From Bauldia sp963759235 (GTDB lineage Bacteria > Pseudomonadota > Alphaproteobacteria > Rhizobiales > Kaistiaceae), in contig CAVWYO010000006.1 of NCBI GenBank assembly GCA_963759235.1, positions 62,001 through 126,000 on the forward strand: a stretch of 64,000 nucleotides of DNA. The letters run 5' to 3'. A program made the position numbers and the translations under genes. This document shows positions 8,522-17,710 of the stretch, piece by piece. Position 1 is the first letter of the stretch, and the number at the start of each line of letters is the position of its first letter. The notes under the pieces are model-generated. The model made no database searches and was not told the DNA's origin. It saw only the letters and a list, made by a program, of their open reading frames with translations.

Positions 8522-9781
8522 ATGGCCAGTAGCGATCTCCCCAAGCCCGATTACGCCACCTCGAACATGCGCCTGGTCGGATACAGCGATCAGGGCGGTC
8601 GCTCCGACGGCGTGCAGATCATGGTGCACAACGGCTACGCCTATATCGGCCAGATCTTCTCGAAGGGTTTTTCGGTCGTGGACGTTCGCGATCCGACCAA
8701 GCCGAAGACGATCAGACACGTCGCCGCGCCGCCCAACACTTGGACGCTGCACCTTCAGGCCTTCGGCGATCTCCTGCTCGTCATCCACAACAAGGACATG
8801 TTCGCCCAACCCGAACTCGCCGACGAAAAGAACTATTACAAGGGCTCCGTCGACCATCACGCCAAGCCGGAAGCCGAGACGCGCAACTGGTCGGCCGGCC
8901 TCGCCGTCTACGACATTTCGAAGGGCGACGATCCCAAGCAGATCGGCTTCATGCCGGTCGAGGGGACCGGCCTGCATCGTCTTTGGTATGTCGGCGGGCG
9001 TTGGGCCTATGCCTCGGCTCTGCTCGACGGCTTCAGCGACTACATCCTCATCGTCATCGACATGCAGGACCCCAAGAAGCCGGTGCTGACCGGCAAATAT
9101 TGGCTGCCCGGCATGAACGTGGCCGCCGGCGAGACGGCAAATTGGCCGACCAAGAATGGCCGCTTCGGCCTGCACCATGCCATCATCAACGACGACATCG
9201 CCTATTGCAGCTGGCGCGATGCCTGCCTCGCGGTGGTCGACGTCAAGGACAAGGCCAATCCGAAGCTGCTCGTTCACAAGGTCTGGGCGCCGCCCTTCGG
9301 CGGCGGCACGCACAATGCGCTACCGCTCCCCGACCGCAATCTCCTGATCGTCGTCGACGAGACCGTGCTCGACAATCAGGAAGACGGCTTCAAGCCGATC
9401 TGGGTCTTCGACAATCAGGTCAAGTCGAATCCGATCAGCATTTCCACCTTCCCTCCGCCCTCGGACAAGGACTACCTCAAGGTCGGCGGCCACTTCGGGC
9501 CGCACAATGTCCACGAGAACCGGCCCGGCAGCTATGTCAGCTCCGAGACGATCTTCGCCACCTACCAAAACGCCGGCTTGCGGGTCTACGATATCCGCGA
9601 TCAGTTCCGGCCGAAAGAGATCGCCGCCTTCGTTCCGCCGCTGCCGACGGGGACCTGGGTCGATCCGCGTCCCAACCGGCCGGTCGTTCTGCACTCGGCC
9701 GATGTCTTTGTCGACAAGAACGCGCTTTGTTACGTCACCGACTTCAACGCCGGGCTCTACATCGTCGAATACAAGGGCTGA
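8522..9781 (+). CDS. LVIVD-repeat beta-propeller protein, first copy
   Basis: 419 residues with at least five LVIVD-type repeats, each a short strand ending in D then a proline: FSVVDVRDPTKP, LAVYDISKGDDP, ILIVIDMQDPKKP, LAVVDVKDKANP and LRVYDIRDQFRP. These repeats form beta-propeller blades. No signal peptide or membrane segment is present, so it is probably cytoplasmic, unlike many LVIVD proteins, which are exported. Conserved His-rich stretches (GRFGLHHAI, HFGPHNVHENRP, VVLHSADVF) could form a metal or active site. The start at 8522 follows GGAGA at a normal distance. It lies upstream of a close paralogue at 9844. The catalytic or binding role is unknown; a lactonase- or isomerase-like activity is only a guess. 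Confidence 0.8.
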   Translation: MASSDLPKPDYATSNMRLVGYSDQGGRSDGVQIMVHNGYAYIGQIFSKGFSVVDVRDPTKPKTIRHVAAPPNTWTLHLQAFGDLLLVIHNKDMFAQPELADEKNYYKGSVDHHAKPEAETRNWSAGLAVYDISKGDDPKQIGFMPVEGTGLHRLWYVGGRWAYASALLDGFSDYILIVIDMQDPKKPVLTGKYWLPGMNVAAGETANWPTKNGRFGLHHAIINDDIAYCSWRDACLAVVDVKDKANPKLLVHKVWAPPFGGGTHNALPLPDRNLLIVVDETVLDNQEDGFKPIWVFDNQVKSNPISISTFPPPSDKDYLKVGGHFGPHNVHENRPGSYVSSETIFATYQNAGLRVYDIRDQFRPKEIAAFVPPLPTGTWVDPRPNRPVVLHSADVFVDKNALCYVTDFNAGLYIVEYKG

Positions 9782-9843
9782 CGGGCCCCGTGCCGAGAGG
9801 CGCCCCGCAAGGGGCGCGCAAGAAAAGAGCGCGCGACAAAACC

Positions 9844-11103
9844 ATGGCCGCTACCGACCTTTTGAAGCCGACCTATGCGCACAACATGCGCCTGATCGGA
9901 CATAGCGATCAGGGCGACCGTTCCGACGGCCAGCAGGTCATGGTGCGGAACGGCTATGCCTATGTCGGCCACGTCTGCTCGAAGGGCTTCTCCGTCATCG
10001 ACGTCCGCGATCCGACGCAGCCGAAGACGGTCAACTATGTGCAGAACCCGCCCAATACCTGGAGCCTGCATCTTCAGGTCCACGACGATCTTCTGCTCCT
10101 CGTGCATGGACGGGACATGTTCTCCCAGCCGGAGATGGCCGACGAGCGCAATTACTACAAGCCAAAGGCCGGCCGGCACGACGAGCACGAAACGCCAGCG
10201 ACCCGCAACTGGTCGGCCGGCATGGCGGTCTTCGACATTTCGAAGCCGGCCGAACCGCGCCAGATCGGCTTCATGCCGGTCGACGGCACCGGTCTCCATC
10301 GCATCTGGTATGTGGGCGGGCGCTGGGCCTATGCCTCGGCGATGATGGACGGCTTCTCCGACTACATTCTGGTGACCATCGACATGCAGGACCCGACCAG
10401 GCCGGAGATCGTCGGGCGGTTCTGGCTGCCGGGGATGAACGTTGCCGCCGGCGAGACGGCCGACTGGCCGCTCCCCACCGGCCGCTACGGCCTGCACCAC
10501 GCGATCGTCGACGACGACGTCGCCTACGGCGCGTGGCGCGACGGCTGTCTGGTGGTCGTCGACGTGAAGGACAAGGCCAACCCCAAGCTGATCGTTCACA
10601 AGAACTGGGCGCCGCCTTTCGGCGGCGGCACGCACAACTGCCTGCCGCTTCCCGATCGCGACCTGCTGATCGTTCTCGACGAAGCAGTGCTCGACAATAT
10701 GGAGGACGGCTTCAAGCCGATCTGGGTTTTCGATAACCAGGTGAAGGCGAACCCGATCAGCATCTCCACCTTCCCGCTTCCTGCCGATCGCGACTACGTC
10801 GCCGTCGGCGGGCACTTCGGTCCGCACAATATTCACGAGAACCGGCCAGGCAGCTTCCAGAGCTCGGAGCTGATCTTCGCCACCTACCAGAACGCCGGCG
10901 TGCGCGTGTATGACATCCGCGATCCGTTTCGTCCGGTCGAGGTCGGCGCCTGCGTGCCGCCGGCGCCGAAAAAGCTTGTCGATCCCCGCCCCAACCGGCC
11001 GGTGGTGCTCCACTCGGCCGATGTCTTTGTCGATCGCAACGGCCTCGCCTATTGCAGCGACTGGAGCGGCGCCGGTCTGTACATCATGGAATATACGGGT
11101 TGA
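9844..11103 (+). CDS. LVIVD-repeat beta-propeller protein, second copy
   Basis: 419 residues and closely similar along its whole length to the product of the gene 62 bases upstream, so the pair arose by tandem duplication. The repeats are again FSVIDVRDPTQP, MAVFDISKPAEP, ILVTIDMQDPTRP, LVVVDVKDKANP and VRVYDIRDPFRP. The His clusters GLHHAIV, GGHFGPHNIHENRP and VLHSADVF are preserved, which argues that both copies are under selection for the same chemistry. No signal peptide is seen. A short GC-rich spacer with no clear terminator joins it to the first copy, so both are probably cotranscribed with the dehydrogenase at 11139. Function unknown. Confidence 0.8.
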   Translation: MAATDLLKPTYAHNMRLIGHSDQGDRSDGQQVMVRNGYAYVGHVCSKGFSVIDVRDPTQPKTVNYVQNPPNTWSLHLQVHDDLLLLVHGRDMFSQPEMADERNYYKPKAGRHDEHETPATRNWSAGMAVFDISKPAEPRQIGFMPVDGTGLHRIWYVGGRWAYASAMMDGFSDYILVTIDMQDPTRPEIVGRFWLPGMNVAAGETADWPLPTGRYGLHHAIVDDDVAYGAWRDGCLVVVDVKDKANPKLIVHKNWAPPFGGGTHNCLPLPDRDLLIVLDEAVLDNMEDGFKPIWVFDNQVKANPISISTFPLPADRDYVAVGGHFGPHNIHENRPGSFQSSELIFATYQNAGVRVYDIRDPFRPVEVGACVPPAPKKLVDPRPNRPVVLHSADVFVDRNGLAYCSDWSGAGLYIMEYTG

Positions 11104-11138
11104 GCGTTGAGCGGCGCGCGGTGAGGTCGGCTGTGGCG

Positions 11139-12173
11139 ATGCCGGATCCGGTTCCGCGGCCGGTCGGGCCGCGAGGTGTGTTCGTCTTCGAGCGTTTCGA
11201 GGCGACGGAGGAATCGCTCGACTGGTTGCGCGAGCGCGGCCTCGAATTGACGCTCGGCTACCCGATGTGGGAGCAACCGTTCTGGCGTCACGCCGAGGAC
11301 GATTTCATCGCCGCCGCCAGGGGCAAGATCGCCGTCATGGGCGCCAGCGGCACCCGCATCACCCGAAGCATCATCGAAGCGCTTCCCGACCTCCGTTACA
11401 TCTCCAAATTCGGTATCGGCGTCGACAGCATCGACATCGAGGCGGCGACCGAGCACGGCATCCTCGTCGCCAATACCCCGGAGGATTCTCAGGTGACGAC
11501 GGTCTGCGAGCACGCGATCGCGCTGATGCTGGCATTGATGAAGCGGCTGAACGTGTGGACGCCGCAATTCATGCGCGAGGGCGGCTGGCGAGGCCTCGTC
11601 CATGCGACCTCGATGCTGGGAGCGACCGTCGGCATCGTCGGTTTCGGCCGCATCGGCCGCGGCGTGGCGGAACGGCTTGCCGGCTGGGGCACAACCATCC
11701 TGGCGCACGATCCTTACGTCAGCGCGGCTGCTCCGGGCGTAACGATGGTCGACCTGCCGACGCTCCTCGCCTCCGCCGACGTGGTGACGTTGCACGCGAC
11801 CCCGACGGCGGAAAACCGCCACATGATCGACGCCCATGCACTCGCCCGGATGAAGCCGGGCGCGATCCTCGTCAATACCGGCCGCGGCTGGTTTGTCGAC
11901 TATGCCGCGCTCCGCGAGGCGCTCATTGGCGGCGTCATCGCCGGCGCGGCGCTCGATGTCTACGACCGGGAACCTCCCGATCCCGCCGACCCGCTGTTCT
12001 CGATGCCGAACGTGATTGCGACGCCGCATGTGGCGGCATGGACCCACGACGGCATCCAGAACGTCGGGTGGCATGGCGCGCGCAATCTCTGGGCGATGAT
12101 CAGCGGCGAGGGGCACGCCGATGTCGTCAACCCCGAAGCCCGCGGCCGCGGCCGTTCCGCCGCGCCTGCCTGA
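11139..12173 (+). CDS. D-2-hydroxyacid dehydrogenase, second copy in the locus
   Basis: 344 residues of the phosphoglycerate dehydrogenase family. The dinucleotide motif GFGRIG is at 168-173 and the catalytic residues are Arg249 (NTGRGWFVD), Glu278 (DREPP) and His297 (TPHVAAW). I chose the ATG at 11139 (MPDPVPRP); in-frame GTG codons at 11121 and 11133 are alternatives, and a reading from 11052 would overlap the LVIVD gene. It begins 35 bases after the second LVIVD gene, and is only distantly similar to the dehydrogenase at 2116-3093, so the pathway may contain two distinct hydroxyacid steps. Substrate unknown; glyoxylate or a 3-deoxy sugar acid are possibilities. Confidence 0.87.
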   Translation: MPDPVPRPVGPRGVFVFERFEATEESLDWLRERGLELTLGYPMWEQPFWRHAEDDFIAAARGKIAVMGASGTRITRSIIEALPDLRYISKFGIGVDSIDIEAATEHGILVANTPEDSQVTTVCEHAIALMLALMKRLNVWTPQFMREGGWRGLVHATSMLGATVGIVGFGRIGRGVAERLAGWGTTILAHDPYVSAAAPGVTMVDLPTLLASADVVTLHATPTAENRHMIDAHALARMKPGAILVNTGRGWFVDYAALREALIGGVIAGAALDVYDREPPDPADPLFSMPNVIATPHVAAWTHDGIQNVGWHGARNLWAMISGEGHADVVNPEARGRGRSAAPA

Positions 12174-12211
12174 GCGGGCGTTCGATCGGCCGAAAACCAA
12201 GAGGCACCCGC

Positions 12212-13417
12212 TTGAACCAAGAAGCCGACATAGCGCCGGACGCGGCCGGAGGGTCCGGCCGGTTTCCGATCCCCATCCTGGCGCTGACCATGAGCGCCTT
12301 TGCGGTGGGCACCGCCGAGTTCGTCATCGCCGGGCTGTTGCCCGACATATCCCGGGATCTCGATGTTTCGATCCCGGCCGCCGGCCAGTTGGTGACCGCC
12401 TACGCGATCGGGGTCGTCATCGGAGCGCCGCTCCTCGCCATCGCCACCAGCAAGCTGCCGCGGAAAGCCGTGCTCCTTCTGATGCTCGGCATCTTCGTGA
12501 TTGGCAATCTGCTTTCGGCGGTGGCGCCCGGCTACTTGTTCCTGATGGTCGCGCGCATCGTCGCGGCTTTCGCCCACGGCTCGCTGTTCGGCGCCGGGGC
12601 GGTGGTCGCCGCGGACATGGTGCCTCCCAACCGCAGAGCGGGCGCGATCGCGCTGATGTTCACCGGGCTGACCGTCGCCAACATCGCCGGCGTGCCGCTC
12701 GGCACCTTCATCGGCCAGCTCTATGGCTGGCGCGCGACGTTCTGGGCGATCAGCGGACTCGGCGTTCTGTCCTTCGTCGGCATCGCGCTATTGGTGCCGG
12801 CCACCTCCGACCGCGGCGCCATCGATGTCCGCCAGGAAATCGTCGTCGCAAGAAAGCCCGAGGTGCTGCTCGCCCTCGCCACCACTGTGCTCGGCTGGGC
12901 CGGCGTCTTCGTGCTCTTCACCTATATCGTGCCGATTCTCGAGGGCAACGCCGGCTTCAGCCCGCGCGCCGTCACCATCATCCTCTTCGTGATCGGCGTC
13001 GGTCTGACGATCGGGATCAATATCGGCGGCAAGCTTGCCGATCGCCTCGGTCTGTCTCACGCCCTGATCGGCATGCTCGCCGCGCTCGCGTTGTTCTCGG
13101 CGCTGTTTGCCGCGGCAAGCTTCGCAAAGGTCACCGCCGTCATCGTCATCTTTCTGTGGGGCATGGCGGCGTTCGCCACCGTGCCGCCGCTGCAGACGCG
13201 CGTTCTCGATGGCGCCAGGGATGCACCGAACCTCGCCTCCGCCCTCAATGTCGGAGCCTTCAACCTCGGCAATGCCGGCGGCGCCTTTCTCGGCGGCATG
13301 GTGATCGACTGGGGTTTGGGGGTGACTGCCGTGCCGCTCGCCGCCGCCCTCGTCGCCTGCTCGGGCCTCGTTCTCGCCGCGATCGGCCTCCGTGCCGATC
13401 GCCGACGATCGGATTAG
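12212..13417 (+). CDS. MFS transporter, DHA1-type efflux permease
   Basis: 401 residues with about 12 hydrophobic segments, of the AraJ/Cmx-like branch of the major facilitator superfamily: the N-terminal block FAVGTAEFVIAGLLPDI and the following GQLVTAYAIGVVIGAP are hallmarks of it. No ATG precedes the first membrane helix; the best start is the TTG at 12212, seven bases after GAGG at 12201-12204. Members export sugars, drugs or related metabolites by proton antiport. It lies 38 bases downstream of the dehydrogenase gene and may relieve accumulation of pathway intermediates. The start codon is less certain than the family. Confidence 0.88.
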   Translation: MNQEADIAPDAAGGSGRFPIPILALTMSAFAVGTAEFVIAGLLPDISRDLDVSIPAAGQLVTAYAIGVVIGAPLLAIATSKLPRKAVLLLMLGIFVIGNLLSAVAPGYLFLMVARIVAAFAHGSLFGAGAVVAADMVPPNRRAGAIALMFTGLTVANIAGVPLGTFIGQLYGWRATFWAISGLGVLSFVGIALLVPATSDRGAIDVRQEIVVARKPEVLLALATTVLGWAGVFVLFTYIVPILEGNAGFSPRAVTIILFVIGVGLTIGINIGGKLADRLGLSHALIGMLAALALFSALFAAASFAKVTAVIVIFLWGMAAFATVPPLQTRVLDGARDAPNLASALNVGAFNLGNAGGAFLGGMVIDWGLGVTAVPLAAALVACSGLVLAAIGLRADRRRSD

Positions 13418-13459
13418 CGCTCGGCCTCACCCGCCGCTCCGCGTCGGGATGTCGTTCGG

Positions 13460-13909
13460 CTATTGCTTCTCGATCGGAGTCTCCTGGTAAAGTCGCTGGC
13501 GCCACCCATTCTCTTGCCTCAACCAGATCTCGCTGACGAAAACGCGCGGCGGAAGGGTCGTGCCTTTGTAGGTTCCCGCGTAGGATTTCTCGAAAGTGAC
13601 CAGGGCGACCCCGGGACTGAGCAACTCGACGTCCATCGGCGAATAGTCGAAGTGCTCCCGTTCCAGATGCTCGAACGCCTTGATCTGTGTGTCCGGCGTG
13701 GCCGCGCCGCCGTAGCGAGGCGCAATCGAGACCTGATTCGGCAAGATCATGCGCTCGATCGTCGAAACATCCTCGTCGGCGTATGCCTTGTCGATCTGGA
13801 GCACGGCCGATTTGATTTCGGCAATGGCCGCAGCGTCGTCGGCGATGGCCGGCAGCACGTGAAGACTGCAGGCCGTGACCACACTTGTGATCAGAAGTCG
13901 AATCTTCAT
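13460..13909 (-). CDS. Exported NTF2-fold (SnoaL/DUF4440-like) protein
   Basis: 149 residues. The N-terminus MKIRLLITSVVTACSLHV is a signal sequence; it could be cut by signal peptidase I after AIA at about residue 23, or VTAC at 11-14 could be a lipobox making it a lipoprotein. The remainder (AEIKSAVLQIDKAYADEDVS, then SEIWLRQENGWRQRLYQETP) has the helix-then-sheet pattern of DUF4440 proteins in the NTF2 superfamily, which hold small hydrophobic ligands or act as simple enzymes. It is a single gene convergent with the MFS gene. No specific function can be assigned. Confidence 0.75.
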   Translation of the reverse strand: MKIRLLITSVVTACSLHVLPAIADDAAAIAEIKSAVLQIDKAYADEDVSTIERMILPNQVSIAPRYGGAATPDTQIKAFEHLEREHFDYSPMDVELLSPGVALVTFEKSYAGTYKGTTLPPRVFVSEIWLRQENGWRQRLYQETPIEKQ

Positions 13910-13986
13910 GTTTCAATTTCCCATCAGCTTGTTGCGCCAATAGCCGCCAAGCGACTGGTGCCCAGGGCTCGGACTGGATTCTCCGG

Positions 13987-15562
13987 TCAGAAACCGACGG
14001 CCTGTCCATCCCGTCGGCTCTCCGAGGCCGCGATATAGCCGTGGCCGTCGTGGCGCCAGACGATCTGTGCGCCGCCCATGTCGAGGGGATCGGCGTCGGC
14101 CAGCCGATGTCCTCGCGCCCTCAATGCCGATTTGAAATCCTCGCGCCACTGCGGCTCGATCCGCACCTCATCCGCCTCGATCCGCCAGCGCGGCGCGTCG
14201 ATCGCCGCCTGTGGGTTCTGGCCATAGGCGAAAAGCCGCGTCGCCACCTGGATATGTCCCTGCGGCTGCATGCTGCCGCCCATCACCCCGAAGGCGGCGA
14301 CGGCTGAGCCGTCGCGGGTGGCGAAAGCGGGGATGATGGTGTTGAGCGGCCGTTTGCGCGGCCCGACCTGGTTGGGGTGGCCGTTGGCGAGGACAAACGA
14401 GCTTCCCCGGCCGTGCAGGGCGATGCCGGTTCCGGGGACCACGATGCCGGAACCGAAGGAGCGATAGTTCGACTGGATGTAGGAGACCATCATGCCGCTC
14501 GAGTTCGCCGGCGGCGAGGTAGACCGTGTCGTGGCCCACCGGTCTTCCGGGACCCGGTGCGGTTGCCCGCTTCGGATCGATCCGGCGGGCGCGCGCGTCG
14601 AGGTAATCCGGCGCAAGCAGCTCCTCGGCCCGGAGCGTCATGGCGGCGGGATCGGCAACATGACCGGCGACGTCGGCCATGCCGAGCTTGGTCGCTTCGA
14701 TCTCGAGGTGATGGAGAGCGTCGTGGTCCGGGCCCATCGTATCGAGGTCGAACCGGTCGAGAATGCCGAGGCCGATCAGCGCCGCCAGGCCTTGGCCGTT
14801 GGGGGGGAGTTCGTGCACCCGATAGCCGCGGAAGTCGACACTCAGGGGCGCGACCCATTCGGGTGCGTGGGTGGCCAAATCGTCGAGCGACAGCCCTCCG
14901 CCGTCTTTCGCCGCGGCCGCGGCGATCGCCTCGGCCAGATGGCCGCGATAGAACGCCTCGCCGCTTGAGGCGGCGATCGCCTCGAGGGTCGTCGCCTGTT
15001 GCAGGCAGCAGAAATGCTCGCCCGGCAGCGGCGCGCGGCCGTGCGGCAGAAAGGTTTCGGCAAAGCTGTCATAGCCACCCAGCCGCTCCACTTGATTCTG
15101 CCAGAGCTTTGCGACTCGCGGGCTCACCAGAAACCCGTCGCGCGCGTAGCCGATGGCGGCCTCGAAAAGCACCTCGAAGGGCAAACGGCCGAAACGCTGG
15201 TGGAGCGCGATCCAGGCCGACACCGCGCCGGGAACGGTAACGGTGTCCCATCCGGTATCGGGCATTGTCGAGAGGCCGGCGAAGCGTTCGGCGGTCCATG
15301 CCGCCGGGGAGCGGCCGGACGCGTTGAGGCCGTGCAATCCACCTCCGTCCCAGACGATCGCGAAGGCGTCGCCGCCGATTCCGTTCATCACCGGTTCGAC
15401 GACGGTGAGCGTGATGGCGGTCGCCACAGCCGCGTCGACCGCGCTGCCGCCCCGGGCGAGCATGGCGAGGCCCGCCTGCGCGGCAAGCGGCTGGGTCGTG
15501 GTCACGCAATTGGCCGCAAGCAGCGGCACGCGAAACGACGGGTAGGGAAACTGCCATTCCAT
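13987..15562 (-). pseudogene. ggt: Gamma-glutamyltransferase, frameshifted
   Basis: Two frames together encode one gamma-glutamyltransferase (Ntn-hydrolase that cleaves gamma-glutamyl bonds after self-processing). The large-subunit part starts at the ATG at 15562 (MEWQFPYPSF; family block NCVTTTQPLAAQAG) and runs to GHDTVYLAA, whose Thr is the expected self-cleavage nucleophile. Directly after this, at about 14505-14516, the family sequence continues in another frame (NSSGMMVSYIQSNYRSFGSG) to a stop at 13987. One extra base, or two missing, in the GC-rich stretch CGCCGGCGGC restores one reading frame. As written, the small subunit cannot be made. Either a real mutation or a base-calling error. 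No signal peptide is evident, so it would be a cytoplasmic YwrD-like member. Confidence 0.8.
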
Positions 15563-15811
15563 CCGGTTGGCCTGATGACGCTGGAGAAGGAGCTTCTGCG
15601 CGTGGCGGCGGGCCACGGCGTGAGCATAGCTCGCAATTGTGCCGGCAAGCGATAGACTTGGCGATCGGCGCGATCAGCCCCCGCGCCGAAGCCTCCGGAC
15701 CAGCGGCGTCCGCTTCGCCCGCAGCCGAAAAACCGCCGCGATGCGAACAGGTTGACGCCTCATCGAGTTGCTGAAAGAGTGACGGCGTGTCGTTGCGACG
15801 GGAAGCAAACC

Positions 15812-16444
15812 ATGAAAGCACCAGCATGGAAACTCAGCGGCGAGTTCATGGAAAACTGCAACTGCGATTATCTCTGCCCGTGCATCTACACCAACTCGAA
15901 AGGCCGGGTGACGTACGACCAGTGCACGTCGATCCATGTCTACCGCATCGACCATGGCCATTTCGGCGAGGTGAGCCTCGACGGGCTGAAGTTCGCTTTG
16001 GTCATCCGCGCCGGCAAGGTCATGGCGGATGGCAACTGGATCTTCGCGGGGATCGTCGATGCCGCAGCGGACGACGCTCAGCGCGAGGCTCTCACCGCCA
16101 TCGTCAGCGGCGAAGCGGGCGGCGCGCCGGCGTTGATCCGCGACACTCTGGTCAGCGATTTCCGCGGCGTCGAGATCAAGCCGATCGAGTTTCGCGTCGA
16201 CGGGCTCAGTCGCGCCGCCGAGATACCGGGGGCCGTCTCCTTCACGATCGACGGTTTCCCATCGACCGTGGCACACGGAGAACCGCTGCACATCGACAAC
16301 ACCGAACACCCGGCAAACCAACGGGTGGCGCTCGCCCAGGCGAGAGAAACCCACATCCACGTCTTCGGCCTCGACGTCGATTTGGTCGGCAAGGGCAACA
16401 ATGGCCACTTCGCCCCGTTCAGCTGGGCGGTGCAACCGGACTGA
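15812..16444 (+). CDS. DUF1326 domain protein
   Basis: 210 residues. The N-terminal cysteine motif NCNCDYLCPC has Cys at 16, 18, 22 and 24, the signature of DUF1326 proteins. The rest is an alternating pattern of short strands rich in Gly and acidic residues, ending in FAPFSWAVQPD. The motif suggests metal or redox chemistry, but no activity is established for the family as far as I know. The ATG at 15812 follows GGGAAG; an upstream in-frame start at 15752 would add a Cys- and Arg-rich tail and is less likely. Single gene, divergent from the broken gamma-glutamyltransferase; members often sit beside DUF2182 membrane proteins, which is not the case here. Confidence 0.8.
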   Translation: MKAPAWKLSGEFMENCNCDYLCPCIYTNSKGRVTYDQCTSIHVYRIDHGHFGEVSLDGLKFALVIRAGKVMADGNWIFAGIVDAAADDAQREALTAIVSGEAGGAPALIRDTLVSDFRGVEIKPIEFRVDGLSRAAEIPGAVSFTIDGFPSTVAHGEPLHIDNTEHPANQRVALAQARETHIHVFGLDVDLVGKGNNGHFAPFSWAVQPD

Positions 16445-16572
16445 CCGATCGTCGCTGCCCCCTCGGCTCATGACCGCAACCTCCATCGGCCGCGCCCCTT
16501 CCCCGTGGCGAACCTCGATGCGCGGCCGTGCGGCACTACGCGGCGACGCGGACGGCGCGCTTCCGTGACGCG

Positions 16573-17517
16573 ATGAACCTGATCGCGACAGTTGTCCTTC
16601 CCGTCTTCGGCCTGATTGGCATCGGCTATCTCGTCGCCCGTCTGGGAATACTCAGCGACACGCGCGCCGAGGCACTCTCCGAGTTCGTCTTCGTCATCGC
16701 GATTCCGCTGCTGATCCTGCGCATCATCGTGACGGCCGATTTTTCCGGCACCTCGGCCTGGCAGCTGTGGCTCCCCTACTTCGCCGGCTTCGTCATCGTC
16801 TGGGCCACCGGCACCATCGTCGCGCGAAGGCTGTTCGGCCGGGACGCGCGCGCCGGTCTCGTTGCCGGGCTTGCCGCTTCCTACGGCAATACGACGCTGA
16901 TCGGCATTCCCCTGGTGCTCGACGCCTATGGCGACGCCGGCTCGGTGCCGATGGCCCTGATCGTCGCCGTGCAGTTCCCGGCCATCATGACGGCCGTCGC
17001 CCTGCTCATGGAGCGGGCCGAGCGGCGGGACAACGTTGCCGGCGGCCATACCCCGATTACGACAACCCTGGTCAGGACGTTCGTCGGCAACCCGATTGTG
17101 ATCGGCCTCGCGGTCGGTGTGTTGTGGCGCCTTTCCGGCATCCCGTTCGCCGGCCTGCCGGCGACGCTGATCAGCCGCATCGCGGACGTCACAACCACCC
17201 TGGCGCTGTTCGCCGTGGGCATGACCCTCAGCCGCTACGGCATTCGCGGCAATGTCAGGGCTGCCGTCCTGCTGGCGGGCCTGAAGCTCTTCGTCATGCC
17301 GGCACTGGTCTTCGTCCTCGCCCGGGCAATCGAGTTGCCGCCGATTGCCTTCAAGGTGGCGGTGATCGCCGCGGCGTGCTCGACCGGCGTGACGCCGTTT
17401 CTGGTGGCCGGGCGCTTCCGGACCGGCGAAGGCCTCGCATCAAGCGTCATGACGATTTCGACAATGTTCGCCGTTGCCACGGTTTCTTTTTGGCTTCACG
17501 CCGTCGAGTGGGTGTAG
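16573..17517 (+). CDS. AEC-family transporter (auxin efflux carrier superfamily)
   Basis: 314 residues, about ten membrane segments in two halves. The start MNLIATVVLPVFGLIGIGYL and the central GNTTLIGIPLVLDAYGDAG followed by a charged loop are typical of AEC permeases such as bacterial malonate or dicarboxylate carriers. The second half has GLKLFVMPALVFVLAR and ends TMFAVATVSFWLH. A GTG at 16528 would extend the protein by 15 polar residues; the ATG at 16573 starts right at the first helix. It is transcribed alone. The substrate is probably an organic acid, but the sequence does not identify it. Confidence 0.88.
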   Translation: MNLIATVVLPVFGLIGIGYLVARLGILSDTRAEALSEFVFVIAIPLLILRIIVTADFSGTSAWQLWLPYFAGFVIVWATGTIVARRLFGRDARAGLVAGLAASYGNTTLIGIPLVLDAYGDAGSVPMALIVAVQFPAIMTAVALLMERAERRDNVAGGHTPITTTLVRTFVGNPIVIGLAVGVLWRLSGIPFAGLPATLISRIADVTTTLALFAVGMTLSRYGIRGNVRAAVLLAGLKLFVMPALVFVLARAIELPPIAFKVAVIAAACSTGVTPFLVAGRFRTGEGLASSVMTISTMFAVATVSFWLHAVEWV

Positions 17518-17586
17518 CTCGGGGGGTGACCGGGCAACGGGAGGTCAGGCTGCCTCCGAAATTTGCTGTGCCTGCGTGACCGCGAG

Positions 17587-17627
17587 GAGAGGGAGCCACA
17601 ACCCTCTCATCATGCGGCCCCTTTTTT
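17587..17627 (+). terminator. Possible weak terminator after the AEC gene
   Basis: GAGAGGG at 17587-17593 pairs with CCCTCTC at 17602-17608 around an 8-base loop. A run of six T lies at 17622-17627, 13 bases beyond the stem, which is farther than usual for an intrinsic terminator, so the call is tentative. Confidence 0.35.
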
Positions 17628-17631
17628 GCCG

Positions 17632-17645
17632 TTGACTTAAGTCAA
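17632..17645. promoter_or_regulatory. FNR/FixK-type binding site
   Basis: TTGACTTAAGTCAA is a perfect 14-base palindrome that fits the TTGA-N6-TCAA consensus of Crp/FNR-family oxygen regulators (FNR, Anr, FixK). Its centre is about 72 bases upstream of the GroEL relic's ATG, consistent with a class II activator site near -41 of a start point around 17680. A related site lies at 27595-27608 in front of a functionally linked gene cluster. Confidence 0.65.
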
Positions 17646-17710
17646 GGCCGGCGAGGGGGCCCGCGCTAGAGTTCCATATTGCCGGGAGAGTTCATGGCCG
17701 AGTGTTGTCC

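Noticed and set aside
8740..9843. Upstream extension of the second LVIVD gene through the first copy
   Set aside because: The extension reads the first LVIVD gene in a wrong frame and gives an Arg-rich sequence; the ATG at 9844 aligns with the start of the first copy.
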